Below are positions 1 to 9,710 of a stretch of DNA of 22,750 bases, in pieces. The stretch covers positions 121,183,475 through 121,206,224 of the forward strand of contig JBOZIK010000001.1 in NCBI GenBank assembly GCA_051453625.1. The letters run 5' to 3'. Below the pieces are notes generated by a model. The model did no database searches. It was given only the letters and a program-made list of their open reading frames with translations, and had not been told where the DNA came from. Source of the DNA: Welwitschia mirabilis (lineage: Eukaryota > Gnetophyta > Gnetopsida > Welwitschiales). The first letter of the stretch is position 1. Each line of letters begins with the position of its first letter. The position numbers and the translations under genes are program-made.

Positions 1-349
1 TGTGAAGAAGAAACTTTTTCTTCTTTCCAAAGGAATTTAAATACTAAGAAAAAGAAGTTACCTTTTCTCTTGAAATTAATTAAGGGTTGTAAGATTAGTT
101 AGTAGGAAAGTCCCCTTTAAAAACTAATTTAAGGTATCATGGAGGAAAAGATCACCTTAAAGAAAGCTATTATTAAGGAAGTTACAAATTCTTAAGATAG
201 ACATTACAAAGTTTAAATTTTCAATCAATAATATAGATATTTTTTAATTAATGCTTTTAATAGAGAATAATAATGAGGATGTAATCCCTTACTAAATAAG
301 TAATGTTTATAAGCTCAGAATAAGAAAAGTAGGTATTACATTTTGGATA
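1..349 (-). other. Downstream of E0 gag capsid region, no gene resolved
   Basis: By position this is the internal region of gypsy element E0, read on the minus strand after the capsid-like part of gag. All minus frames contain stops. I looked for a CCHC zinc knuckle and for a retropepsin D-S/T-G motif and saw neither. The assignment to E0 rests only on continuity with gag to the right. Confidence 0.4.
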
Positions 350-1087
350 TCAAAGAATCAGAGAAAGTTTTAAAGTTTTCAACATTAGTATTTTTGGGGT
401 TTTACATAAATTATATGTTGGAAAATGGAAATGTAATTGTTGTTGAAAGTTGGTAACTTCTTTTATTCTTTTTCTTATAGAAATTTTACTCAAACATCTT
501 TTAATAAAAACTTCTTGCATTTGACTCCATAATTTAAGACTCTTATGTGAAATGATTTTAAGCCAAATTTTTTCCCTTCCTCTTAGTATACCTAGAAAAA
601 CAATCATGTAGGTATAATCACTAATACATTTCTTTCCACTTTTTAAGGTAAGCACAAGTTATTCAATATTAGATAGATGTTGGAAAGGGTCTTTCTTAGG
701 TTCCCCTAAAAAAATGAGATAGGCACTCAGATTTCTTAATTCTATATCATCACCAAGAGGCAAATCAAAGGGATTTTGGATTTCACATTTTCTATTAGCA
801 ATTAAATCTCTAAGAGTAATATTTAAATTTAAAGTAGAATCTCCTATCATGATTGGCATATTAGTTAAAGTGACTTGTTTTTATTTTTGTGAGGATTTTG
901 ACATAGTTAAAGAAGAAATGACATGATCTACTTCTATGCTACAATTTTCTTTTATAGAATCTAATTCTGAAATAATAAAAGCAAAAAAATATTCTTCTTT
1001 AATTCTTGAAATTTGTACACCTAGAATGTTTATACTTGGATTTTTCTCAAATTTGAATAATTCTTCTTTAATATTTTCTTTAATCAA
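350..1087 (-). pseudogene. Athila/Tat-type gypsy gag (capsid region), two internal stops
   Basis: This would encode the capsid-forming Gag polyprotein of a plant Ty3/gypsy element. On the minus strand one frame runs from 1087 to 350, about 246 codons, broken only by TAA stops at 881-883 and 659-661. Both stops could come from CAA by one C-to-T change. The part after the second M (859) carries the plant retrotransposon gag signature: an LGEPKKDPFQHL segment, which resembles the family's F-x-G-x-x-x-x-D-P-x-x-H-L block, then KIWLKI (family A-x-x-W-L/F), then a W-x-x-Q-x-E/V-F-x-x-x-x segment near 480-540, and an NFQQQ segment. The N-terminal 68 codons are not recognised. The frame lies about 490 bases downstream of the primer-binding site, where gag is expected. 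It is much less broken than E1 pol. A host gene is unlikely given the LTR and PBS upstream. Confidence 0.72.
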
Positions 1088-1578
1088 GTTTTACTCTCTC
1101 TAATATTTTCTCTTTCTACTAGCATTCATTATATCCTTGCATACCTCAAATAGCAAATAGAAAATCAAAATAAAAAAAGAAATGATAGTTATCTACTTGG
1201 TTATGGGGACAATATGAAGGACAACAATCATAATAGTAGAAAACTAAACTCATAGAAAAATTATTAAAGCTAGAAAACTAGATTATCATCTAGCTTGTCA
1301 TGGGGATGACACAGAAGATGATCGTATTTTTATTACTAATCTACAAATTAAAAGAAAATTTATGAAAAAGAAAATAATTTTGAAAATTTAATACTTTCAT
1401 TCCTGATGTTGTGGGGATGATAGAGACAATGATGAGGATCTCTATGAAAAATAAAAAATTATAGAGATAAACCTACTTTAACTATACTAAAAATACAATA
1501 CTATTTTAAATAAATAACCTAAACTGAAATTTGAGGTACTTATTTGGATAGTGAAAATCCTCTATCTCCTTCAAACCT
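1088..1578 (-). other. E0 leader between PBS and gag, with three copies of a stem-loop motif
   Basis: This is the untranslated leader of E0 on the minus strand. No coding signature is seen. It contains three copies, read on the plus strand, of a short motif around TGGGGATGA: near 1203-1235, 1292-1324 and 1408-1438. The middle copy includes TGTCATGGGGATGACA, a perfect 6-bp inverted repeat around a GGGG loop. Related copies lie in the LTRs and in the E2 3' spacer. Confidence 0.5.
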
Positions 1579-1596
1579 TTCTTAGTAATGATGCCA
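1579..1596 (-). other. Primer-binding site of E0, Athila-like (tRNA-Asp type), decayed
   Basis: Three bases separate the LTR end from TGGCATCATTACTAAGAA on the minus strand. From memory, the Athila-type PBS complementary to tRNA-Asp is TGGCGCCGTTGCCGGGGA. The two agree at 11 of 18 positions and all seven differences are transitions (G to A or C to T). This fixes the LTR at 1600-2837 as a 5' LTR and the direction of E0 as leftward. Confidence 0.65.
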
Positions 1597-1599
1597 AAA

Positions 1600-2837
1600 T
1601 GTTATGATGTAAATTTATGCAATCTTCAAATCCTTAGAAAAAACTTGTAAATCATAATACTTGCAGAAAAGACATACTAGTATGGATAAGAGTTAGATCG
1701 GACGTTATAATCATTTGAAGGAACTAGGTTAGATGTTAGAGAATTGATTTTATAAAGTATTTCAATCTTTTCTATTTTCATAAATAAAAAGTAAACAACT
1801 ATGCAAATGCAATGTAAGATAAATGATGATGAAATAAAATGGATGAAATGCAAGTGTAGTAAATCTATTTAAATTATAATCCTTCTATTAAAAGAATTAA
1901 TCCTTGTAACTTAGGTCAATTAGGAAGATTTATATTACTTATTCCTAATCAACATAAACTATAAGAAATGTCAAATAGAATATGAATAATGAAAATGTGA
2001 AAATGGAATGAAATAGAATGTAATGAAAAATCTAAAGTAACAAAGTCAACCTTAATAAAGGTTTCCATTATGATCTAAATAAACTATATAGCTGTCACCA
2101 AACTATAATCAACTTATGTCATAATAAAAATTCACACAATAGTAGTAAAAAAGAGTAACTAAATTAATCATGAACTTTTTCATCCACTTATAAGAAAGTA
2201 AGTGTACTCAATGGAGGATACTCAGCTCAACACCAAGGTAAACTTCTCTTTATAGTAATTAGATGAATATCTTATCCTTCAATCTTCCATTACAAGAGTA
2301 TCTAGTACAAAAGATGAAAATAGAAATGAAGGAAAGGAAGGGTTATTTATAGTTTTACATTAAAGTTCTAAAAGCTTAACCCTAAGAGTCAGAGAAGAAA
2401 TACTAAAAATCCATATGGATCATGACCCCATTACAAAGATAAGTATTTATGTCCATACAAAAATAGGTAGCATCCTAACTTCATGGAGATGACAATGGGA
2501 ATGTCACTTCACACTAAAAGGTAGTCCATTAGCTTTAGGCCCAACAATCAACTCCACAAACTCCATTCATGTCAACAATGCTATCATCCTAGACAAAAGG
2601 CCTCTCCATCTTCTAGCTCAGAGAGAAATCAATATTTTGCATGGTCAATCCTTTATTCAAAGTATGAAGTATAAAAATAAGCCTAAGATGCCTCCAAATA
2701 TGCTAAGAATTGCATGTTTCAACGAACATCCTATCAGTTCTTCATAATGATTAGAATTACATCCAAACTTGTATAAATGTCTTGCAAAAGTACTCAAAAT
2801 ATAACATCAAATTCCTATAAATTGGCATTGTAACTCA
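1600..2837 (-). mobile_element. 5' LTR of gypsy element E0 (LTR copy A)
   Basis: This is an LTR of about 1.24 kb, recognised by alignment by eye with 18215-19592 and, for its right half, with 3262-3768. Shared blocks include the right terminus (ATTGGCATT followed by TAACTCA here, ACAACA in the other copies), an AAATATGCTA block, the segment CATGACCCCATTACAAAGAT, and the left terminus TGTTATGATGTAAATTT. On the minus strand it starts TGAGTTACAATGCC and ends in AACA, directly followed by the PBS. No PPT is visible on its right side, as expected of a 5' LTR. It carries a TATA-like box at 2343-2351. Confidence 0.78.
2343..2351 (-). promoter_or_regulatory. TATA-like box in LTR copy A
   Basis: The minus strand reads TATAAATAA, preceded by C and followed by CC. 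The same box sits at the equivalent place in LTR copy C (18984-18991), with similar flanks. This suggests U3 is about 490 bp and that transcription starts leftward within the LTR. Confidence 0.5.
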
Positions 2838-3161
2838 TTAAATTTATATTATGTTTATTTAATTCCCTCTTGGTGTAATATATTTATATAGTAACTTCAT
2901 CATGAGACTATTATAATGATGCATTTTGAACTAAATTATTGAATATTAACTAGTTCTTTAGTAAGCATTTGGTTATTTTTATTTAATAGTATGAGCTTAT
3001 TTTAGATTAACAGTAGCATAGTCTCTGCATATTTTTAATATTATTTTAAATTATTTAATATTAATTTGTGATATTTTTTAAACTTATTTTACTATATAAG
3101 CACCCATCATTTTGGCTCTAAAAGGAGGGCCGCTCTAAAGTTAACTACCTGAGATGACAAA
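2838..3161. other. A+T-rich spacer between LTR copies A and B, nothing coding seen
   Basis: No open frame or recognised element. The last 70 bases before the gap are less A+T rich and include ACTATATAAGCACC and GGAGGGCCGC. They could belong to another repeat, but I found no second copy in the window. Confidence 0.4.
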
Positions 3162-3261
3162 NNNNNNNNNNNNNNNNNNNNNNNNNNNNNNNNNNNNNNN
3201 NNNNNNNNNNNNNNNNNNNNNNNNNNNNNNNNNNNNNNNNNNNNNNNNNNNNNNNNNNNNN
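3162..3261. other. Assembly gap (100 N)
   Basis: The run is exactly 100 N, probably a placeholder of unknown size. It truncates LTR copy B: the left half of B, about 740 bp by comparison with copy A, is not found to the left of the gap. Confidence 0.9.
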
Positions 3262-3768
3262 TTACATTGAAGATTTAAAAGCTCAATCCTAAAAGTTAGA
3301 GAAGAAAGACTAGTAGCCCATATGGGTTGCATGACCCCATTACAAAGATAATTCTTCCTGTTCATAGAAAAATAGCTATTGTCTTAACTATCATGGAGAT
3401 GAAAATGGGGATATCAATCCACATCAAAAGGTGGTTCATCAGCTTTAGGCCCCATAGTCAAATCTATAGACTCCATGCATGTCAGCAGTGCTATCGTCCT
3501 ACCTGTTATGGAGATAATAGAGGGAACGATAGTCTTATTCATTATCAAGCTCTAAGATAAATCATTCTTCCACATGGTAAATCCTTCCTTTAAAGTATAA
3601 AATATCAAAACAAGCATGAGATGTCTCCAAATATGCTAATAATTGCATTTTTTAATTATCATCTTGTTCATTCTCCATAATCATTAGAATCACATCCAAT
3701 CCTATATAAATGTCCTATAAAAGAACTCAAAATACACCATTCAATTCCTATAAATTAGCATCACAACA
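3262..3768 (-). mobile_element. Partial 3' LTR of gypsy element E1 (LTR copy B)
   Basis: This aligns by eye along its length with 2356-2837 of copy A: the block after the TATA region, CATGACCCCATTACAAAGATA, the GCTTTAGGCCC block, an AAATATGCTAATAATTGCAT block, and the terminus TTAGCATCACAACA. The minus-strand start is TGTTGTGATGC. Upstream of that start is TAAGTAG, which also precedes copy C inside a purine-rich PPT. B is therefore read as a 3' LTR whose element (E1) lies to the right. Its other end is lost in the gap. Confidence 0.7.
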
Positions 3769-3781
3769 TGTATCTACTTAA
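3769..3781 (-). other. Degenerate polypurine tract upstream of LTR copy B
   Basis: On the minus strand TAAGTAGATACA abuts the LTR start TGTTGTG. The equivalent place in E2 is TAAGTAGGGAGCTA followed by TGTTGTAATG. The shared TAAGTAG and position support a decayed PPT, but the purine tract is weak. Confidence 0.4.
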
Positions 3782-4519
3782 ATGTGATATCTCTTATAAT
3801 GCCTACTCTTAAAAAAATGTTGTGGATCTATTAACTCATATCCATAAGGTGCTTATCTATAGTCTAAAGATAAATTTATTTTTATACATATTATATCTTT
3901 AATATATCATACCTATGAAAGATGATCAAGAGAAGATAAGGAAACCTTAAGGTCTACGAAGATCTAACATTAATCATCACTTGTAATCTCATCCAAATAA
4001 AAGATGTCAAAACTATCTTCTCTTCCTATTTAAAGGTGTTAAAATAAAAAGGTAAAAGATGAAAGCCCTATGGAGTATTCTATAATATGGAGATAAGTAG
4101 GTAATAAGCACTTCTCAATAGTCTCTTATAGTACCCTAGCTATGTCTGATAGAGTAAATTAATCTTATCTATTACCATGGTATCCTAAAGTATGGATATG
4201 TGTAGTGCTAAGATTATTCAATCTAATAACCTACGTAATGTATCCTAGTAAAATGGCTACTAGATACCTAATGACTAAAGCTATGATAGTGTATGTATAT
4301 GCTCCCCCTTCGTGTCTAGCCTAACTTCAATGTACATGGTCTTATAGAATTCATGAATCTCTCTGATGTTATAAGAGATGTGAGCATTTAAGAATCATTT
4401 CATCTATAAATCTATGACTCATTGATTGACCTCAAGGTTAATATTTTACATAGAGTTGTTAAAATGTCTCCATGACCTAATGAAAGAATTATATATATCC
4501 TTTCTCTATAATCTACTAA
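3782..4519. other. Probable E1 3' spacer, no gene seen
   Basis: The stretch lies between the E1 3' LTR and a copia LTR. All frames are broken and no protein signature was recognised. I could not align it convincingly with the E2 spacer at 19606-22180. The start of the copia LTR, expected about 290 bp before 4520, is either truncated or too diverged to see here. Confidence 0.35.
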
Positions 4520-4775
4520 ACTAAGCTAAAAGTTAAATCTGATATAGATTAAAATGTATACATAATTAAAGATGTCTATATTGAGCCAAAATAGGTAATA
4601 GAGTTAATTTTCTTTTCAACTAATATCTTACGTTTTAGGTGAGCTATCAATGTCAACATTATAGGTTCATGATTACACAGGTTCACAGATAATACAAAGA
4701 AAATTTCATCAAAATCTAGGCAAGCTAACTAAAAACATCTATAAGATGAAGACATCTAACTGTTAGTAGACATCT

Positions 4776-7029
4776 TGTCACATCAAGATTCCCCTAAGTT
4801 TAGAAACCTTTCTAGTTAATTTGGATAAATAATTAAATATTAAAAATTTGATAATAATAAATAAGTCTAGTTTAAAATTTTTTAAAAGTATAAAATTAAT
4901 AGTTAAATTAGGTATTTACATGATTATTTATTATGGAATTTATTGAAAGACTAACTTATAATTATTCCTTTTAGTTAATTGTTTAAAAGATTGAGTTGAT
5001 TATGGAATTACTATTTCTTATGTATGAGTTTTATTCATTATAGTAAAAAGTTAAATACTTGATTTATCTTGGAGACTAACTATAGCTTTGATGTAGATTT
5101 CTCTTAATTATATTTATCCATGGAATAGTAATAATATGTAATCTAAAGTATTTGCTCTTATAATTTATCTCATGCATTTAGATTCCTTGATGTATTTTAG
5201 ATTTTTGAAACTATAGTTTGACATTAATTTTCTTAACTTTATTTTATTCATGCAATAGAAAATATATGTGATTTTAAGTATTAGCTCCTATTAATAATCT
5301 CATATAGTTAGAATGTTTTATCAGATATTGTTATATTATTATTTATACCTAGTAGTCAGGCTTGGAAAGGATGGGTTTAGAAAAGCTAAACTATCTGATG
5401 AACTTAAGCCTTAGTATCAATCTTACTATTAGTCTTATATTATAAAATACCTAAGTCCCCATAGTCATTAGAGTTATATAGTATACCTTGTAAATTGTAA
5501 TCATGTAGAGCTTGGAAATAACTAGGAGTATCTTAGAGTCTAGTTAAGACCAGGTATGGTTCTCAAACCTTTATTGCAATACTTCTATCTTCTTGTATGT
5601 TTCAAATTTATTCTATGTATTGATATTTTATGAATCTTATATGATTATCATATGTTTGCATTATCATGTATTTGCTACTATTTTCATAAAATCCTAGTCT
5701 CTTAATTTTATTTTGTGAGAGCCTTCTTGGAGATGTGTAGAGTCTATGTCTTGTGTAAGCTATTGTGAAAGCCTCAACCCAAATCACCTTGTTGATTACC
5801 CCCTTATGACCCTTGCATATAATTATGTTAATAACTAGTGACATTGATATTAATTAAGAAGTTATATTCTGGTTGAGGTAACTAGTTATTCAAACCTCAG
5901 AGAGTGTAACTCTCTGTTGTCAATCTCATGATAATGGAACTAGACCTCCAAGAAGAAAGGGAAAGATATGTGTATACTATGATAATCTTGTCCTTCCTGG
6001 TTGTGTGCAATTGGCTCACTTATAAATATTTTTAGATAATATTAAAGAATATAAATTTAATTGATGAGTGGTCATGGTCATGTCTATTATAAATTGGTTT
6101 ATACATTGACTTAGAAACCCTTGCTTATCTATTCCTTTACTTGGGGACACACTGGGAACTATGTTAAATAATAGTTCTTACATCATACTTGCATGTGTAG
6201 GAACTGATGCTACTAGAATTCATAATTAACTTGATGATAAAATGTAGATCTATGTGTTATTTGATTGTTTTTTTCTCTATTGGATGTTATTATTAGAAGA
6301 CTTTATGATTTTAAGTTTATGTTACTTGATGTCTTATGTTGTTGCATGAGATCTTACTTGAGAATTATGTGATAGTTGTTATCTTCAGATTAGTTTTACA
6401 CTTGATTAGTTTGAAATTAAATAAGAATCAATTACAAATATGTACATGATGTTTTTATTTTCTCTTAGATATGTGTAAGTTATCTTCTTCTTTTATAAGG
6501 TTAATTAAAGAATTTATTATATATGCGTCTTGTAGATTCATTAATACTGATAGATAACTTTTACTGATTAAATTTAACATACTTGCTATTAACATTATAT
6601 TTATTTGTTGTTTACTATATCAGTAACCTTAAGTGTAACTGTTGTATGAGTGGTTAACTTATTATTAAATTTCAAATCCATTCCTTTCTATAAAATATAT
6701 ATTGGCTAATATGTCTATATATATCTCTTAAATGGTTTAGTTTTATCATACCTTAGTTAAACTATTATTATCTAATAATTATTGTAATCTTATGTAAAAG
6801 TGTAACATAGTGAACTAATTGATTAAGAGTTAAACCATAGGTTAAGAGTTTAGATTCCTAGATAATCTAATGGATATTATAGTCTTGGGAGAATTTTGTG
6901 ATAATTTTTGACTTGATTAAAGACAAAATGATAGATATCACCCTAGGGTAACAAGGCTATATTAGATTGATAACAACTAGTAAATAAAAATTTGTTTCAT
7001 AATTGAGTGTCAAAAATGTAGTCATTACA
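4776..7029 (+). mobile_element. Solo LTR, chromovirus (Tekay/Del)-like, nested in copia LTR P1
   Basis: This 2,254-bp block interrupts P1 exactly where copy P2 at 12-13 kb is uninterrupted. It begins TGTCACATC and ends GTCATTACA, so TG...CA termini, and is flanked by CATCT (4771-4775) and CATAT (7030-7034), a 5-bp target-site duplication with one mismatch. Removing it leaves flanks that align with P2. The start resembles the TGTCAC-x-CCCGA start I associate with Tekay/Del LTRs, and 2-4 kb is usual for that lineage; this lineage call is an inference. There is no gag, pol, PBS or PPT inside. The strand is assigned from that start motif only. Confidence 0.65.
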
Positions 7030-7535
7030 CATATATAAAATTGAAGATGTCTTAGACTAAAGTTCATGTCAATTAAAGCTAAAGTTATGCATCCAATTCC
7101 TAGATGTTTCCTATTCATTATGTAATAATTATAAAACTTTTAAGATTAAATGATTAAATCTTCCTTAACAATATAAAGCATCAATATCATAAATAAAAGA
7201 AGAACTTTCTAGCACTTTACTAAATCAAACAAATATATAAATCTTAAAACACATGAGTGAAGGAAACCTCTCATGAAGAAATCCAAGGATTTATTAGGAA
7301 GAAGATAGTATTGCTAACATCATTTTCTCTTCAATCTTTATTACTCTCATTTATCATTCCTACATGTGTCAACTACAACAACATTAAGGAACTTAAAATC
7401 ATTATCAAAGTAATATCATCAGGCTAGTTATTATATGTTATATCAAATATCTTATAAGAAAACCCTTATAAGGGTGTCTATTTAATATTATTCTTTTAGG
7501 AACTTATTTAATGTAAGGTTTTAGGTGCACTAGAA

Positions 7536-7730
7536 AGCCATTATTTCCTTAAGGAGGGGGGGGAGAGAGAGCGCGCTACATTGTAAGGAGACTCTTAATA
7601 TTATAAAGGTTCATGATGCACTTATGAAAACCACTATTTCCTTAAGTGGGAGAGAGTGTTGCCTTGTGGGAAGACTCTCACTTATTGTAAGATTGTTGTA
7701 CACCAAAAAACCACTATTTCATGTAGATAA
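7536..7730 (+). repeat. Tandem units within copia LTR P1
   Basis: Unit 1 is 7536-7628, unit 2 is 7629-7708 and a partial unit starts at 7709. Each begins with CCACTATTTCC or a variant, followed by a GGGAGAGAGTG-type run and a short pyrimidine stretch. Unit 1 carries an expanded run of eight G followed by AGAGAGAGCGCGC, which differs from the equivalent parts of the other units. The same arrangement occurs in P2 at 12237-12417. Confidence 0.65.
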
Positions 7731-7906
7731 AAAATATCTAGAGGTGTGAGTAAAAGCTATCCTCTGTTTGTAGACATACCAAGCTTAGGAAACTATGTTA
7801 TCTCAGTAAAGTGTATTATCTTTATGCAACTTCATTCTGTTATAGGTTTAAATTTTTATTTGATGAAACTCATTTATCCCTCCCCTCTAATTTTAAATGA
7901 TCCTCA

Positions 7907-8739
7907 ATTAATAATTACAACAACGTGTGATGATTATTTCATAAAGTATTAATGTAATGTAAGAACTATAATCAATCTAGTCATCTACTATAATAATATT
8001 GATACCCTAATAATACATTATTCCATGATCAATATGTTTTGATATGCTATCAAAGTTATGGCTTTAGAGTTATGGAAAATTAAGTTAATATGGTATTAAA
8101 AAACACCATTCATCATGATGAGAGGAGTGCAACTACTAGAAAAATCCAGATCATAATTGACTAACTCTCTAGTGAAGCTCCATATTATACCACCCAAAGC
8201 ACCTTGTAATAAAATTTGCACTAGTATACTTATGATAGAACATTATGAACTTTATGAGAATTATGTTGATACATAAACATTTATCTTAATCTTAACATCT
8301 TATTTTATTAATTAACTTATATTTCCTTTTTAAAACATTAGTTGATTATTGGAATAATAAATTAACAAAGTATGAAGATAAAACAAATATGAGATTAAAC
8401 ATACTTGATACTTTAAATAAAATTAATGTAGACATTAAAGTTGATAGATATGAAAACATCTTAGATGAGATGAAATTAAATATTTATCATTCTAAACACC
8501 CTAACATAAAGAATTACTTTCATAAAAACGCACATGAAGTTCAACACAAAACTAAGTAAATAGATGCTCAAGTAGTAAGATGATTCAATGAAGGAATCTA
8601 GCTATGAAATCATTTAGACAATGGTAAAGAGAATATTCTCCTCTTTAGTAAGAGGATTATTAGGATTATTTAAGTTAATTTATTCAAACATAACCATGTT
8701 ATAATAACAATTATCAAGTGATTAGTATAGCTTTAATCA
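7907..8739 (-). other. E1 3' spacer next to integrase, partly conserved with E2
   Basis: No open frame is recognised. 8105-8290 aligns by eye with 21540-21715 in the E2 spacer (CATGATGAG, then similarly spaced blocks to AAAATTTGC and CTAGT(A/G)TACTT). 8617-8660 aligns with 22125-22160 close to the end of integrase. This shows that the spacer belongs to the same family as E2, and that E1 once continued through here toward the LTR at 3262-3768. Confidence 0.5.
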
Positions 8740-9410
8740 TTGTTTATTTATGTTTAACTTTTCATGAGAGGTTAAGTCAAAAATCTTAAGATAACTACTA
8801 AGATGCACCTTTTCTATAAGATAAGGATCTATACATTTAGAATTTAACTTGTCATGAAGTAGATGCACTTGAGTATTAAACAATAATATGGATTAACTAG
8901 GTTCAAAGGACTTGGATATAAGCTTTTTATCATGGTGAAATTTGGCTTAGGCTCTTTGGACGAGTTATCTATGGATAGCATGAGTTTGTTTCTCATTAAA
9001 ATTTTGGATTTAGAATAATATATCAAATATATTTATTAAAATTAATAACATTAAATTGATTAGTTATTTTATCAAATTATAGCACACATCAATAGGAAGA
9101 ACACAAATCTTACCATATACAAATTCATAAGTGGAAAAAACAAGTTAATTATGCTACATAGTATAGTAAGTATAAAGAATGTTGTTAAGTCTCAAAGATC
9201 ATGATTTTTTATTCTTAGATATTGGATCATTTTTGTAATTTGCTTATTGGATTTTTGGCTTAATTATTAGTTTGAGGGTAATAAGAATTAGTTATTCTAT
9301 GTTTGACCCCTATGAAAAGAAGAAGTTTGTTTAGAACTTTATTGATGAAATGAGTACCTTAATTACTACTTAAGATTATAATAAATCCAAACCTATGGAA
9401 AATGTTTTAT

Positions 9411-9710
9411 TAACATGGAACAAATCTGATATGAAATGATGTTACTGCCACAATTTTATTTTTATTTTGCTATTCAGTATATGTTGTTATTTTCTTGCTT
9501 TTTAGTCCCACATTGTTTAGGGATTATTATTGAAAGGACATATGTCCTATAAATAAGTGGTAAATGTACTACTTTAATGCATCCAGAATTTGAATAAATA
9601 TTATTATTCTCTCTAGACCTTCGTGTCTTATTTAGTTTCAGTTATTTGCTTTTGTAATAATCCAGTTCTTAGTGCATGATGTAAACGAATCCTTCTGCTG
9701 TCATACTCCA
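9411..9710 (+). mobile_element. 300-bp solo LTR (copia-like) splitting the E1 integrase
   Basis: TTTAT at 9406-9410 and 9711-9715 flanks a 300-bp block whose ends are TA...CA, i.e. TG...CA with one G-to-A change at the second base. On the plus strand it has a TAGTCCCACATTG segment common in plant copia LTRs, a TATA box TATAAATA at 9548-9555, and AATAAA at 9593-9598. The two integrase halves on the minus strand line up in register once the block and one TTTAT are ignored. It lies opposite to the host frame. No second LTR or coding region is seen, so solo LTR or a TRIM remnant is most likely. Confidence 0.62.
9548..9555 (+). promoter_or_regulatory. TATA box of the 300-bp LTR
   Basis: TATAAATA lies 38 bases before the AATAAA at 9593-9598. 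This close spacing matches the very short R region of small copia LTRs. Whether it is active cannot be judged. Confidence 0.4.

Larger units (their letters stand above)
4520..7906 (+). mobile_element. SIRE-like copia LTR (copy P1), split by a nested solo LTR
   Basis: 4520-4775 plus 7030-7906 align by eye with the reverse complement of 12057-13260. Shared blocks include AAAGATGTCTATA, GTAATAGAGTTAATTT, AAGATGTCTTA followed by AAAGTTCA, an AACCCTTATA(A/G)GGGTGT block, TTATTTAATGTAAGGTT, GGGAGAGAGTG repeats, AAACCACTATTTC, and a C/T-rich end near 7875-7906 comparable with the ATTCACCCC ends of SIRE-type LTRs. The orientation is plus, opposite to its host E1. Without the insert it would be about 1.13 kb. 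No PBS was seen after 7906, so solo LTR or truncated copy cannot be decided. It contains two and a part tandem units at 7536-7730. Confidence 0.68.

Noticed and set aside
2960-3161. TATATAAGCACC near the first gap as a gene promoter
   Set aside because: No open frame follows, and the sequence runs into the gap after about 70 bases.
1600-3768. LTR copies A and B as the two LTRs of one short element
   Set aside because: A has a PBS on its left and B a PPT-like tract on its right, so they belong to different elements in the same orientation; nothing internal lies between them.
5608-5844. Minus-strand 78-codon frame with an IWVEAF segment, as copia integrase
   Set aside because: Only a few residues resemble the W-A-E-A motif, the flanking copia motifs are absent, and it lies inside the block explained as a solo LTR.
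7746-7952. Plus-strand 68-codon frame as a gene
   Set aside because: It lies in and past the end of copia LTR P1, and P2 does not keep the frame.
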